A DNA stretch of 64,000 bases from Liopterus haemorrhoidalis (lineage: Eukaryota; Arthropoda; Insecta; Coleoptera; Dytiscidae): contig OZ020618.1 of assembly GCA_963971575.1 (NCBI GenBank), positions 48,994,509 through 49,058,508 on the forward strand, read 5' to 3'. How positions within the stretch are numbered: the first letter of the stretch is position 1; the number at the start of each line of letters is the position of its first letter. The notes beneath the pieces are model-generated. The model did not search any database, was not told the DNA's origin, and worked only from the letters and a program-made list of their open reading frames with translations. A program made the position numbers and the translations under genes. Below, piece after piece: positions 51,508-63,472 of the stretch.

Positions 51508-51746
51508 AAAGACTCAAGTCAGGCGAATAAGGAGGCTGAGGAGTCACAGGAATGTTTTTACTGGCCAAAAACTCGTTTATTGAAATTGATGTGTGACAAG
51601 GCTGTGTTTCTCATCCCCAATTCATTGGTCAAATTCTGATAAATGGTAGTGTGAGTCAAATTCAACACTTTTCCAATCATTCTGACTGTCAACCGACGAT
51701 CTGAGAAATCTCTCGATCCTCTCGTATCACAGAAGAAATTTAACAA
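51508..51746 (-). pseudogene. mariner (MarA) fragment cut by a MITE
   Basis: The minus strand encodes FSDRRLTVRMIGKVLNLTHT then IYQNLTNELGMR, the second helix-turn-helix of MarA, and goes on to codons around 'cctccttattcgcctgac' from the C-terminal part with the catalytic centre deleted. The TAGGGTGACC-family MITE sits at its upstream edge. Confidence 0.8.
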
Positions 51747-51968
51747 TAGGGTGACCATTTTCTTAAGAAGCAATGCGAGACGGAGCAAAAAAAAAGGTCC
51801 TCATCTCCCAAATCCAAGTGAAGAGCAAGAAAAAAGTCCTCATCTCCCAAATTCCAAGTGAAGAGCAAAAAAAAGGTCCTCACCTCCCAAATCCAAAATG
51901 CGGGACTTCTGCGGGACGCATCTTAATGCGGGACAAAATGTTAAAATGTGGGACGAATGGTCACCCTA
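51747..51968. mobile_element. hAT-type MITE (TAGGGTGACCATT family) with 39-bp minisatellite
   Basis: The ends TAGGGTGACCATT and AATGGTCACCCTA are flanked by a perfect 8-bp duplication TTTAACAA (51739-51746 and 51969-51976). About three type-A units lie inside, in opposite orientation to the 3680 copy. Confidence 0.94.
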
Positions 51969-52463
51969 TTTAACAAAGGTATCAGGTTAGTTGAAATCTA
52001 AGAAAAATGGCATATTATTGTTGGATACTCAAAAGGAGCATTCTCTAAATCCAATACAAAAGGCAAATAACAAATATTTCTTCAAAACCGATAAGATCTT
52101 CGAAGAAAATTAAATTTAATTGCTTATAATATTTTCACAAAGGTTTAAGGCATTTTCGGAAGGAATAGAGTTGATTGAAGATGAATCACGCAGCCAGTAA
52201 AAACATTCGTGTGGCTTCTCAGCCTCCTTATTCGCCTGACTTGAGTCCTTGTGACTTTTTCCTCTTCCCAAGATTGAAAAATCACCTCAAGGGACGTCAT
52301 TTTAGGACCCTCGAAAACATTCAAACGTCCGTAATCGACCAGCTGAAAGCTATTTCAGTATCCGAGTTCCAGCACTGCTATGAGGATTGGAAGAACCGTC
52401 TCCAGCGCTGTGTGGCTTCCCAAAGAAGTTATTTTGAAACAATATTGAATTGTAATTCTATTC

Positions 52464-52465
<2 letters not shown>

Positions 52466-52548
<83 letters not shown>
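52466..52548. repeat. (TA)n microsatellite
   Basis: An uninterrupted TA run of about 41 units between the mariner coding end and the non-LTR fragment. Confidence 0.97.
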
Positions 52549-52553
<5 letters not shown>

Positions 52554-52996
52554 TAATATGTATGCTTGTAGGGTAGATGATACTGTGCTTTAATAATTCC
52601 TGTAGGAGAATAGATCTATTGAGGCTGTATTTTGGGCAGTTAAAGATAAGGTGGTTGACGTCCTGTACTACTTCTGGTGAGCAATGGCAGAAGGGGGAAT
52701 CTGCAAGTCCGATTCTGTGGAGATGATCTCTTGATCTGGTGTGGTTGAAACGCATCCTGCATAGTGTTGAGATGTAGCTCCGTAGCATTTCGGCGTTGAA
52801 CCAGGTTTTGGCCGGTATTTTGGGTTGTATGGCTTTGTAATACCTTCCTACTGTTTGACTTGTCATGTTGAACTCATCGTTCCATTTATTTCTTATTTGT
52901 GTCTTGAATTTGTAGTAAATGTCGCAGAGTTGTATTTCCTTTTGCACAGGTGTTCCCAGGGAGATGGCTTGTTTGGCTACTGCTTCGTTGTGAAAT
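52549..52996 (-). pseudogene. Non-LTR retrotransposon fragment (RNase H end and C-terminal domain)
   Basis: The minus strand encodes HNEAVAKQAISLGTPV, the last motif of an RNase H domain, then IRNKWNDEF, and RMRFNHTRSRDHLHRIGLAD followed by CHC...HLIFNCPKY, the Cys/His segment typical of Jockey/I-type non-LTR elements. It stops in the TA repeat; the 5' part is absent. Clade is uncertain. Confidence 0.85.
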
Positions 52997-53047
52997 GTTA
53001 AAAAAAATTAAAAAATCAGTCCGGTTACTTAATGTACACACCTCGTA

Positions 53048-54681
53048 TGGTGCATTATTGCAAAGCCAAAAATAATTTTTAGTAGTGGTTCAAAATAGGA
53101 GAAATCAATTTTTACAGAATTATAATTGACGAACTACGCTTTTGGAGCATATGCCTAGAAAAATCTGCACATGATAGTACAAAAACAATACTCCTTTGAC
53201 ACCTAGTGGAAAGAAAGTAAGAAAATGTAAAAAATCCAAACACAAAATGATTCCAGTTCTTTGCAAACTATATTATCATATCGAGCTGTAAATTTTAATA
53301 TTTCTGTATTTTATTTAAAACAAAATTTAACTTTTAAGTTAAATATTGTATTTGTGGAGTTGAGTGAAGAGTTGGCTGTCTTTGGTTAAATTAATAAACG
53401 TCATGTCAACTTGTTGAAAATGAAAATCTGTTGGTTGAAAGATGACTGAATGCTGAATGTTGAATGCTGAATTCAGTCTGAAACATTCTTGGCAAGTTAT
53501 GAGCCGTGTTATATGCAAAATAAGGGACGGAGATACGCATATTCTAACTGTATGTTTGAATATCTTGTGGTTATTGCTTACAGTTACGAATTACGAACTT
53601 AGAAATACGCACAATTGTAACTGAAATATCTAGTGTTTTTATAATTGAAAATATGATCAAACTAAACAGTAGAAACTGGATAAAGGTGAGAGTAAAAAAC
53701 AAGAATTCGAAGACAATTAATGAAGAAAATAAAAAATAATAATAACTCGCGACTTGGTGACTGTATTTGCATATACTTGGAAATTATTTTTCAATATAAT
53801 CTCTTGGAACTTCCATGCTCTTTATTCAGCTTATCGAGTCCGATTTATCAAGATTCTCAAAATAGCCATTGAGAGGCGCTTTTAGCTCATCATTTAGAAT
53901 TTGTTTTTTTATATCATCTTCCTGAAATTCAACAAATTTTGTCCTGTGAAGCCCCATTGTCTTTATCCTAAATCAAAAGTCCGATTCTTTATTCTACAGT
54001 GCATAGCCGGTTGCGGACGGCTAAATAGAACCTGTAATCTATAAATATTTTTACACAAATTATTTACATAAACAGGAGTTGAATACACGTCCATACCCTT
54101 GCAAGTTGTCAAAAGGCAACAAGGCGGGTTTGGCGCTTGCTGCCACAGGCTTGATTAATTTATTTTAATGATGTTAGTTCTAAACAAATTCTGTTAAAAG
54201 TATTGAAAAGAAACATTACGTTCTTGTTTCTAATGATATCATTGAACATTCTCTTGATATGAATGTGTCTGCGATCTTTTTAAGCTTTTCTCACAGTGTC
54301 TATTGATGCAATTTATCTTCTCTCAATCTAATTACTCTGTTAATACACACGCCTCGTATACACATTCAGCTAACAGCCTTTCTTCTAAGAACTCAGCGTA
54401 TATACTTTTGAATCATACTGTCAGAGATTATCAAACTTTTCTACAAAATTAAGATTTAAACCAAAGAAAATGCTACAGTTTAGCAACGGCTAACGGGTAT
54501 ATCGAATCGACAAGTGCACTTCGCCACTAAAAGACAAATATTTCACAAATTTCGATGAGAGAGGGCTCGTTCATGTCTGAAGAGGCCAATTCTAGACACG
54601 AACATTTTGCCACAAATAGTGCAGAGATAATACTAGGCAAAATCAGGCAGCAGCGTCTGGAGTCTGGGTTTGCGTTTATTC
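53048..54681. other. No gene or recognised element
   Basis: About 1.6 kb without a supported gene, RNA or repeat; possibly host non-coding sequence. Confidence 0.35.
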
Positions 54682-54920
54682 TAGGGTGACCATTCGTTCC
54701 ACATTTTAACATTTTGTCCCGCATTAAGAAGCGTCCCGCAAAAGTCCCGCATTGTCCCGCATTTTAACATTTTGGATTTGGGAGGGAAGACCTTTTTTTT
54801 GCTCTTCACTTGGATTTGTGAGGTGAGGACCTTTTTTTTTGCTCTTCATTTAGATTTGGGAGATGAGGACTTTTTTTTTGCTCCGTCCCGCATTGCCTTC
54901 TTAAGAAAATGGTCACCCTA
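54682..54920. mobile_element. hAT-type MITE (TAGGGTGACCATT family) with 39-bp minisatellite
   Basis: The ends TAGGGTGACCATT and AATGGTCACCCTA are flanked by a perfect 8-bp duplication GTTTATTC (54674-54681 and 54921-54928). About three type-A units are bounded by 'cattttaacattttg' and 'cttcttaagaaaatgg'. Confidence 0.94.
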
Positions 54921-55006
54921 GTTTATTCCGTACTAATATGGCACGCTCTATACGTGTCCGGTCGTACTGCTGTATTCAACAAATGTAAAACAAATTAATT
55001 TAAACT

Positions 55007-55420
55007 TTACAGACGTTTAAATTCATCAGTATAGTCAACACCTTTACTAATAAAAGTCGTGTCGTCAACGTACATAAGGGTAAATGCACTAACATTATCT
55101 GGGAGATTGTTAATAAATAATAAAAACAACAATGCACTGATAATTGAACCCTGTCCTACTCCTACATTTAATTTTTGAACACTCGATTTGATGTGATTAC
55201 AGTACCTAAACATACTGTGTTCCGTCATCTGTCAGTTAAGTAGTTTTGTAAGATATGAAGACAGTTCCCGCGAATGCCAAGTGTTCGAGTTTTTTTTAAC
55301 AATATATCGTGTGACGCACAATCACATGAAGCATGAAGCCCATTTTCCAGAGAATATAATACTTCAGTTAGTAATTTGGTAGCTGCTTTAGTAGTAGATA
55401 ATTGAGATCTGAAACCTTAT
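55007..55420 (-). pseudogene. Non-LTR reverse transcriptase fragment
   Basis: The minus strand reads, with breaks, AATKLLTEVLYSLENG, then LLKKLEHL, then VGVGQGSIISALLFLLFINN and LMYVDDTTF. This is the palm region of a non-LTR reverse transcriptase with the YVDD box. Both ends are truncated and there are frameshifts. The clade is not clear. Confidence 0.85.
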
Positions 55421-56256
55421 ATTGATGCTGTCATCTGTGTGGCTCGGAAAGAAATATGAATTGCTCCATCTTTTTATTTAATTGATATGTATTTCTAGTT
55501 TATACTACCACAAGTAGTCAGTTTTTTTTTTTTTTACTTTGACCCACTAATTTTCATTTTCACTTTCCTCATTTCAAGTTTATTTATCTTATGCTTGATA
55601 TCTTAGCTTTGATATGAAAACTGCTGTACCTAGTTGTGTCCCAAGTTTTAGAAACTCTGTTTTTGTCTTCCTTGCTGTTCCCCCAAGTTAACTTAGATAC
55701 CATATATCCGAGTTATTCCCTTCAAATTAACTCGATTGCCGTCGGTTTTGATTAAATACGTTATCATTTACACGTTTAAATGTTTGTGCATACAGCCTGT
55801 TTCTCTTTGCCCCTCTCCCCCTCTTCCCACACAGTTTATGTTATAAATCTGTCAAGAGTTAAGTACGAACGTTTTAAGAAGTAAATTAACACACCCATAT
55901 CATAACCAAGATATATGATCACAACTCTTTAAACTTTACTAATTGATTTAAAACTACGCCGCTGAAAATTTAGCAATTTTTTTTAAAGAATTGTTGAAAT
56001 CAATATTGTTGACTGAATCCTTTCTGGTAGACTTCAATTTGAAGTTCGGAAATTACATTATTTTATCTTTGAATCTATCGTTTGTAAGTCTCTAAAATAT
56101 TGGTACACTGTTTATACGAATACATATATACACAAAATATTTTATGACTATTTAAATCATAATAGTCATAAAAATGTTATGACAACACATAAAATTTGCA
56201 CATCCAAAAGTTCCTATTTTATGTCAAAAATTGAAGTGCATTGGCACACAGAATGA
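55421..56256. other. No gene or recognised element
   Basis: AT-rich sequence, no supported features. Confidence 0.35.
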
Positions 56257-56904
56257 TGTTCGACCGCCAACATATATAATACCCTTTTCACACTAGATCT
56301 TTAAGACGAGTGAACTTAAAGTTCACCGATGTTTAAGATCGGTATGCTTTCACACTTACAGCTACAGTAATTTTGTGCTTAAGTTACCGTCATGAAATTA
56401 CCAGTTTTAAACTGTCTGCGCAGACGCACATTTTGAATTATTATAAGCAATTAAGGATATTTCATTTCATTCTACAATAAAGGCACTACAATAAAGAATA
56501 TATTACACCTGTATTAACATGTAAGTCGATACATTTTATCTCAATTATTGTAGCGCTGTATTTTATTAAACACATTATTAAAATAAATAATTTTACTATA
56601 ACAATAAGTATGAACTTCTTATAACGTCGATATAATACAGTATTCTTGTTTATGATAATATAAAATGTTGACAGCACAAATTCAAGGAGTATTTTTTTAT
56701 AATAGAAATTAAGTTGGCAATGCGGGCGAAGTTTAAGACGCAAATCTCTGTCTTAAACATCGCTTGTGTTTAAACGAGGCCGTACGGTTTCATATTAGCG
56801 TTTAAAGATACATTCACTTTAACATCCGATCTTAAAGATCTAGTGTGAAAAGGGTATAAGGGAGGTATTGTGATCATACCGATTTTGACATTTCGAGATT
56901 TCGA

Positions 56905-56951
<47 letters not shown>

Positions 56952-57317
56952 ATGTGTGTCTGTCTGTCTGACCATCGGTCTGTTTGTCGGTCTGTCTGTC
57001 CGTGTACATGTGCAGAGCAAATTCCGCTAAAAGGATTTTTATAAAACTTCATATTTAAGCTTTTGACATCAATGGCACAAGTAGATTAACTTTTGGTAAA
57101 AATCGGTTAACTAGAAATGGGAGTTTACTCGTATCGGTTTTAAGATTTTTGCGAATATTTCACAACAGAGAAATATTTCGAAAAAATGTATTTATTTATT
57201 GCTATAAAAGCAATAACTAACAACTTTTATTTGAGAATTTTTTTGATAAAGCAGCATAAATTAAACAAGTATTTTGTGATGGCGGTCGGTCCTGTGGTGG
57301 CCACAGCTGATTTTTTT
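56257..57317 (+). mobile_element. H2 Helentron-like copy, plus orientation, with nested TIR element
   Basis: The 5' subterminal repeat (CGACCGCCAACATATATA) is split from the rest by the 577-bp element at 56280. After it come 'gggaggtattgtgatc', the GTCT tract (56905-57000) and the internal blocks. The 3' end is GATGGCGGTCGGTCC, the hairpin CTGTGG-TGG-CCACAG and CTGATTTTTTT. Part of the sequence before the microsatellite is deleted. Confidence 0.85.
56280..56856. mobile_element. TIR element (TACCCTTTTCACACTAG family), copy 2
   Basis: Ends TACCCTTTTCACACTAGATC and the reverse complement, with TAA on both sides (56277-56279 and 56857-56859) that restores the H2 sequence when one copy is removed. 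Internal blocks match the 2067 copy in reverse orientation. Non-coding. Together with the TAA target, PIF/Harbinger type is likely. Confidence 0.9.
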
Positions 57318-57520
57318 ATTAGGTCATTGCTTGTATTTTGAAAGTGAGGATTTCTTTTTATTTTTTAGGTCTTTACTTGTATTTTGAAAGTGAGGATTTT
57401 TTTAGGCCATCACTTATTTTGGAATTTCAGGTCCTCTTTTTTTTACAAGTCATTACTTGTATTTTAGAAATGAGGACCTTTTTTTTTAAGTCGCTGCTTC
57501 TAATTTGGAAAATAAAGTGC
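57318..57520. repeat. Type-B minisatellite, diverged
   Basis: About five irregular units of the form TTAGGTCATTACTTGTATTT then TGAAAGTGAGGA and a T run, the reverse orientation of the 26960 array. It directly follows the H2 3' end. Confidence 0.75.
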
Positions 57521-57667
57521 TTTAATTTCAGCCAGCGCTTGTTGTCGAGTAATTTCCCGGTTCCCTACCGTTTTAAAACAATTTTGTCTTCTGAACCCTC
57601 CCCCCAATAAAAATTCCTAGGTACGCGCCTGCAGGTTGGCTCAATCACTCACGCTCAGCTCAGCTTG

Positions 57668-57845
57668 TGAATCTGCTGCGAATATTTCACAACAGAGAAA
57701 TATTTCGAAAAAATGTATTTAACTAAAGTTGCTATAAAAGCAATAATTAACTTTTATTTGAGACAATTTTTAATGAAGCAGCATAAATTAAACAAGTACT
57801 TTGTGATGGCGGTCGGTCCTGTGGTAGCCATAGCTGATTTTTTTT
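57668..57845 (+). repeat. H2 Helentron-like 3' end fragment
   Basis: Repeats the last part of the preceding H2 copy ('gcgaatatttcacaacag', 'gctataaaagcaataa', 'gatggcggtcggtcctg', TGGTAGCCATAGCTGATTTT). The hairpin stem has two changes that weaken it. 57521-57667 and 57846-58057 hold no gene. Confidence 0.8.
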
Positions 57846-58057
57846 TAATCACGTTAAATTGTGAGCAAAGAGATATTGGCCCAGTATCCGATTTTTTAGA
57901 TCAAGGCCGGCTGCATTTAAATTGTGTTGCCAGGCGGAACGACAAAGTTTCCGTGCCGTGCTATGTGTGAAAGCGTCCATTTGTTTACATTGTATCATCG
58001 CCGGCTTAACCGGGTGCATGAAAACGCCCTAAACTTTACAGGCTTTGACCCCAGACG

Positions 58058-58213
58058 CAGTGGCGGATTTTCGCAAAGACAATTGTCTTCGGCCCGTAAT
58101 TTTCAAGGGCCCAACGAACCCTTCCCCTTTCCCCTTCCCCTTTGAACACCTCTAGGTTGAGGGCCCGTAAATCAAAAATGTCTTGGGCCCGGCGAAGGCT
58201 TAATCCGCCACTG
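58058..58213. mobile_element. hAT-type MITE (CAGTGGCGGA family) without minisatellite
   Basis: The ends CAGTGGCGGATTTTCGC and GCGAAGGCTTAATCCGCCACTG (pairing at the outer ten or so bases) are flanked by a perfect 8-bp duplication CCCAGACG (58050-58057 and 58214-58221). It is the short sister of the 14255 element, whose extra length is the minisatellite core. Confidence 0.93.
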
Positions 58214-58705
58214 CCCAGACGCATATTGACTCAGCGGGAAAAAATAGTAAAAATATATAAATTACTTACCTCACTTTTTTTTCCAATCCACAATGGGAAA
58301 AATAAGTTTGCGACAACCATTCTTTGGTATGATTGTGAGTGCATTTGAAATGGTAACAATGTGTCATTTGGATGTGTTGAAAATGTGTTCACATCTAGCA
58401 TCGAGTGGCCATTGTCTTATGGCTTGAATGACAGACAAATAATAGCATGATATGAAACCCCTGCCAATTCAATGGTTCACTTGTTCCATAAGTATGCATA
58501 TTGGGGGAGATAACAACTAGTGGTAATTACTAAAACCAAGGAAATGTATCGTACCCACTGCTGACAACTACGAGTAGAAGCATTACAAGTTTTTTCCATC
58601 AGAAAAAAAATTAGCTAATACCTTCCGCTTCAGATAATTGACAGTTTTTTACTGGTACAAATAATTTCAAACCCAGAAGAACTTCGTACGAGGATCGTCA
58701 GCTAT

Positions 58706-58780
58706 AAAAATCAGCTGTGGCTATCACAAAATCGAGCGTCACCACAAAGTACTTAAATAAGAAATTATTATTCAAAAAGA
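58706..58780 (-). repeat. H2 Helentron-like 3' end fragment
   Basis: AAAAATCAGCTGTGGCTATC, then 'gagcgtcaccacaaagtact'. Only the 3' end is recognisable, with changes in hairpin and subterminal repeat. 58222-58705 contains no supported gene. Confidence 0.6.
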
Positions 58781-58929
58781 TAATAAATTGTTATGTTATG
58801 GTGACAATTTCATAAGAAGTTATAATTTACTGTAATCATTGAAACATACCTACATATATTTCAAAATATTGGATTGTTACATAAGCCCGTTGGTTTTTTT
58901 TTCACATTTTTTTCAATAAAATATACATT

Positions 58930-59175
58930 CTAAAAAAAACTTTCATTATCAAATGTACTGTCCATTATTTTCTATCACTTTAGACAAACGCTCAGGCAAT
59001 TTCATAATGCCATCTCTCCAGAAGGTTCCGTTTTTGCTCTCGAAAAATCTGTAGAGGTGAATTTTGATATCAGCCGAAGATGCGAATTTTTTTCCGTTAA
59101 GGGAATTTTGTAGAGAGCGGAACAAATGGTAGTCGGAGCATATGGTCCAGACATCGCACCATCCGACTGCGATTA
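58930..59175 (-). pseudogene. mariner C-terminal fragment
   Basis: The minus strand encodes, across a frame change, SDYHLFRSLQNSLNGK, then FFESKNGTFWRDGIMKLPER and KVIENNGQYI, the C-terminal end of a mariner transposase. A plus-strand phrase at 59138-59165 (AYGPDIAPSDC) suggests a second, opposite mariner scrap joined here. Confidence 0.7.
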
Positions 59176-59884
59176 GTTATTACTTATAACAGACCTCAAT
59201 CAAAAAAGGCATTTACGCATCTAGTAATGTAAATGTAAATAACTGAAGAGCTCTTTTCAAATTTCAAATTGAAGTAAATTTGAAACTAGTTAAAATCGAT
59301 GGCGTAAATAATTTAGTGCCAGTAATTACACTGTCATTATAGGCTTGACAACTAAACCCTTCAATAAATTACATTTCGAAAATTAACGTGATAATCAAAA
59401 TATTTCAAACAATTTGCGATCATTATAAATTCAGTCGATTTCCGACAATTCTGATTTGTAAGGCTCTTGTTATGAAGAGCTGACGGTAAAGCCAGAAAGG
59501 GAGATTAAAAGACAGAGTTAATGGAATTAAAATGGGTTTGTTGACATTAAAAGCACTGATTGCTTTACAAAAAATAAAAAAAAAAAGATTGATTTTCGAC
59601 CTATTTTTCAGTTTAAAACAATTCAATAACTGGAATATGTTTTGAAATCTGTTAATTTTTTTTTTTTACACACTGCAACGATGGCTATTTGCACTTAACA
59701 CAGTCCAACTATTAAGCTTAAATGAGGATGTAACATTCAAAATGTGATTTGTCAAAATTCAAAGTTGAGATATTGGTATCAGTGTCTCCCTCTTTGTTAA
59801 ATGTATAAAATAAAATCATAAAATTAATGTAAAACGTATTTTGTACTATCCAAAATGCGCAAACAAGCGCAAAAAATACTAATA

Positions 59885-60722
59885 GGTCGTCAAGGATGAA
59901 ATTTGTAGAAAAAAAGGCAAAGTTGGTTGATAACTTACAAATATAAGCAATTATTTTATTCATCAAAGTATGCACCCATATTGTCTATACACTTTTGCCA
60001 TTTAAGCGGCAGATTGTTCAGGCCGGTGGTATGAAATCCTGGCGGACGAGAGTCAATGAATTCCTGGAAGGCCAGTTTTACAGCATTGTCGGAATTAAAC
60101 TGTTTTCCTAATAAAAAGTTGTCCAAATTGCGGAAGAAGTGGTATTCAGTGGGGGCTAGGTCTGGTGAGTATGGAGGATGATGAAGAAGTTTCAATTCCT
60201 GTAGTTTTGCTATAGTCATTTGTGCAGTGTGTGGTCTAGCGTTATCATGCAATAAGATAGGAGTCGATCTGTTGACCAATCTAGGCTGTTTTTCTTTAAC
60301 TTTTTGCATCATTTCTTCCAGTTGGTTGCAGTATATTTCTGCTGTGATCGATGAGCCAGTTTTTTTTTTTGTTTGTTTTTAAGTTATCTGTACGCAATTT
60401 GATATTGTCTGCTGCGTAGTAACACTAGAGTCAAATACACTATTAATGTTCCGCGCGGTCTGCGATGCCGTAGTTCCACGTAAAGTTAAAATTTTTGGCG
60501 CACAGCAACAAAGGCTATTTGCGTGTTCCACGTAAGAACTCATGCGACCGTTCCATTTTCAACAAAATTAATTTTAAAAAAAAGTGATTTCTTTAAATAG
60601 GCGAGATGTGCAACTTTCAAAAAAAAAAAAAACAACAAAACGGTAAAATATTAAGCCAATGTCAAATAATAAGCTGTTAAAGTTGGCAATATTATTAACT
60701 ACAAATTTTATCCTTGACGACC
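59885..60722 (-). pseudogene. mariner (MarF) pseudogene with both TIRs
   Basis: The TIRs GGTCGTCAAGGATGAAATTT and AAATTTTATCCTTGACGACC are flanked by TA on the left and TG on the right. The 118-codon frame at 59956-60312 encodes PILLHDNARPHTA (second Asp) and HPPYSPDLAPTEYHFFRNLD (third Asp) and the C-terminal end. The N-terminal half is lost and 60350-60700 holds unrelated sequence including a copy of the dispersed 40-bp motif. 59180-59884 outside has no gene. Confidence 0.88.
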
Positions 60723-61164
60723 TGATGATATTTTCTGTTCATTTTTTTCATACACTTTATTTTTACTGTTCTTCCTATTCATAATTTTTGCGTGCTTTTT
60801 TCCGTGTGCGTATTAATCCGTGTGCCTTTTTTCCGTGTTCGTATTTTTATATTATATAAGAAAATGGAAAAATTATTTTAATAAATATATTTTAAATTTA
60901 ACGTCTCAAATCATTTTTAGTTTTAACATTATAAATGTAATGCACTGAGTGAAAATGAATCGTTTTCCCATCTTAAAAAGGTAATGAATAAATAATTCGG
61001 AATAATACTCATTATTTGTCCAGTTTTTAATAATGGGTGAAGAGTTGATTCAATTTGAATTGGATGAAATAAGGTGTATGGCTAGAGAAGGAAGTCTGAG
61101 GTGTCGAGCAAGTTCCACATTAAAGTAATGATGTGTTTGCCAACATAGTTGGCAACGGGTGCAC

Positions 61165-61320
61165 TTGTATAAAATAAAATCATTAAAATAATGTAAACCG
61201 TGTTTTGTACCAAAATACGCAAACAAACGCAAAAATACTATTATTTTTTGTTCATCTTTTTCATAGACTTTATTTTTACTTTTCTTACGATTCGTAAATT
61301 TTCCTGTCTCGTTTGTCTGG
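61165..61320. repeat. Repeat matching the flanks of MarF (unoccupied copy)
   Basis: 'Gtataaaataaaatcatta', 'gcaaacaaacgcaaaaatac' and 'catagactttatttttac' correspond in order to sequence on the left (59806-59884) and right (60723-60790) of the mariner, without the mariner between them. Neither copy's identity is known. 60791-61164 and 61321-61789 show no gene. Confidence 0.75.
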
Positions 61321-61789
61321 TGTTTGTAATTGTGTCCCACACAAAAAGGTTTGAAAACACTGTTATAAAGACACACTATATACTTTTTTTGTTAACTTGT
61401 GATGTGAACAAATATATAATTGTTTCACATTACATAAAATATAAATTCCATTAAAAACAGTCTCGGTATATTTATAGAATTAATTGATATATCCATTTGT
61501 ATTTTCTGAGATTTTTTGGTCTGTTAAACTTGTTCATTGAAGTGCATCAATAGAGAACAGAACTTGTTCTTTGCGAGAAGAAATCCGACTTGGAAGGCGT
61601 GTCTTTACCATAGTGCGACTCAGAAATGTTTTCTGTCAAACGTTTTATGTTTTATAAATATTGTTCAATAACTTATAAACATAAATTTATTACCTTGAAT
61701 AGAGCCCATGAACCCTCTACTATATGTTTTTTAATCTTTAAGTAATAAGTACAAAAATATAAAACAGGTTTAATTTCTTCCTTGTTTAC

Positions 61790-61900
61790 TTTTTAGGGTT
61801 TTGTAAGAATGACCAACAAAAAACCCTTATAACTTCATGTCTGTCTGTATGTACGGTAGAAATTGTAGCCAAACGGCCAGAAAGTTGAAATTTTTCTCCC
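61790..61900 (+). repeat. H1 Helentron-like 5' end fragment
   Basis: CTTTTTAGGGTTTTGTAAGA, 'accctta', a short GTCT tract, 'gtagccaaacggcc' and 'agttgaaattt'. It breaks off before the rest of H1. 61901-62173 has no supported gene. Confidence 0.75.
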
Positions 61901-62173
61901 TCAGTATTGACTTATAATAGCAGCAAAAACTTATTATTACAAAAATTGTTTAGAATAAGAAAGCAAATCTTTTATCTAAGAGCAGTCAGATTTTTGTTTG
62001 ACGTAACAGTACTTTATCAGTCGTACCAACTTTATGTTTATTTTTGTGTTGTACTGTTTTATTTACTGACATTTTTAATAATTTTGATTGAGAGTTGGTC
62101 TTGTAAATAAATACTATACTGGCTAATGGCTACTATAATTAAATACATACATCGGAAAAGTCTAGCGGTATTG

Positions 62174-62180
62174 AAAAAAA

Positions 62181-62219
<39 letters not shown>

Positions 62220-62229
62220 AATAAATAAA
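62174..62229. repeat. (AAAT)n microsatellite
   Basis: About 12 AAAT units with one imperfection. Confidence 0.95.
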
Positions 62230-62284
62230 GTATATTGCTTATTGTACATTTAATGTTGTATTTAAATTATAGTAGCAGTTACAG

Positions 62285-63010
62285 CGAGCGCATAACTTAA
62301 CCGTTAGTTGCGATTCTGTAAGAAATCGTCTCCACAAAGCTAATATTCTATCTCGACGACCAATCAGATATCAACCCCTCTCTAGAGGCAATCGCAGAGC
62401 AAGATTAGACTGGTGTCACAATTTTCAACATTGGTGTGATAATGATTAGGCTACAGTTTTGTTTACTGATGAGTCCAGATTTGGAATTCATCCAGATTCT
62501 CGTCGAACAAGGATATGGAGAAGATCCGGTAATTTGGAACGTTTGAGGCACGTCCAGGAAGTTCACAGTTACAGAGGTGGTACTGTTATGGCATGGGGTG
62601 GGATAATCATTGGCGGTAGAACTGATCTCGTTTTTTCCAGTGGATTTTTAACAACACAACAATATTTGGATAATATCCTTCAACCTATTGTGCATCCATT
62701 TCGTGGTGCTGTTGGTGTTCAGTTTCATCTTGCGCAGGATAATGCTCGGCCACATGTTGCGTGAATTGTAACGAACTGGCTGGATAACGAAGGTATTGAT
62801 GCGATACCATGGCCAGCACAGTCACCAGATCTAAATCCGATTTAACATATGTGAGACATGCTTAAGAGAAGAATTACTCCACATATGGATAACATCCACG
62901 ATAATTTTAGATTCAGACAGCTCCTAAGAGCAGAATGGGCACAGTTACCTTAAGAAGACATCGATGATGTTATTTTGTCCATAAATCGCAGATGTAGAGC
63001 TGTGATCAAC
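62285..63010 (+). pseudogene. Tc1-type transposase pseudogene
   Basis: The frame begins within the DNA-binding part (SVRNRLHKANILSRRPIR), continues ARLDWCHNFQHW, then after a stop VLFTDESRFGIHPDSRRTR (first Asp), GGTVMAWGGIIIGGRT and QDNARPHVA (second Asp), then SPDLNPI, where the catalytic Glu codon and a following Trp codon read as stops, and ends NRRCRAVINQRGG. At least five stops; the order is standard for DD34E Tc1 transposases. Terminal repeats were not found. 63011-63427 has no other feature. Confidence 0.92.
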
Positions 63011-63427
63011 CAACGTGGAGGCTTTATTTTGAAGGTATTTTGAGCGCCTTTTAACAAAATAAACGATGCACTTAAAAACATGTAAAACTAATTATTTATT
63101 TTAAAATTAACTTCATTGAAGTCCTCTTAGTTTCGATCGAGTAATAGACTCTGTTAATTTTTTACGAAGTTCAGTAAAACTTTAATCAAACTTTACCGTG
63201 TAGAAACTTAACTTGAATCATTAATTGCTAAATAATCGGCGAAGTAATCGCTTAAGAAAACCAATATAACTTACGAATTATTTAGAACATTGAAGCCGGG
63301 AACATAAGGTAAATAAATTACGATTTATGTACAACCAGCTCTCGTACATCATGAGAGTTTTGCTCTATAAATATCATGTAATTCAAATCGTATACTGTGG
63401 AACTAAGATTCAATATAAAAATTCATA

Positions 63428-63472
63428 TTAAGGGTGAATTTTCAGGGTTTAGTAGATATTTAGTGAGGTTTT
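63428..63472 (-). repeat. H1 Helentron-like 3' end scrap
   Basis: 'Aagggtgaattttcagggtt' followed by 'tagtagatatttagtgagg'. The hairpin is half lost. Confidence 0.5.

Larger units (their letters stand above)
52144..53047 (+). pseudogene. mariner (MarA) C-terminal copy, interrupted
   Basis: A short N-terminal piece (aggcattttcggaaggaat) is fused by deletion to the C-terminal frame at 52190-52445, encoding SQPPYSPDLSPCDFFLFPRL (third catalytic Asp) and LKAISVSEFQHCYEDWKNRL. A TA microsatellite and a non-LTR fragment separate it from its right TIR (CAGTCCGGTTACTTA near 53017-53031). Inactive. Confidence 0.87.
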
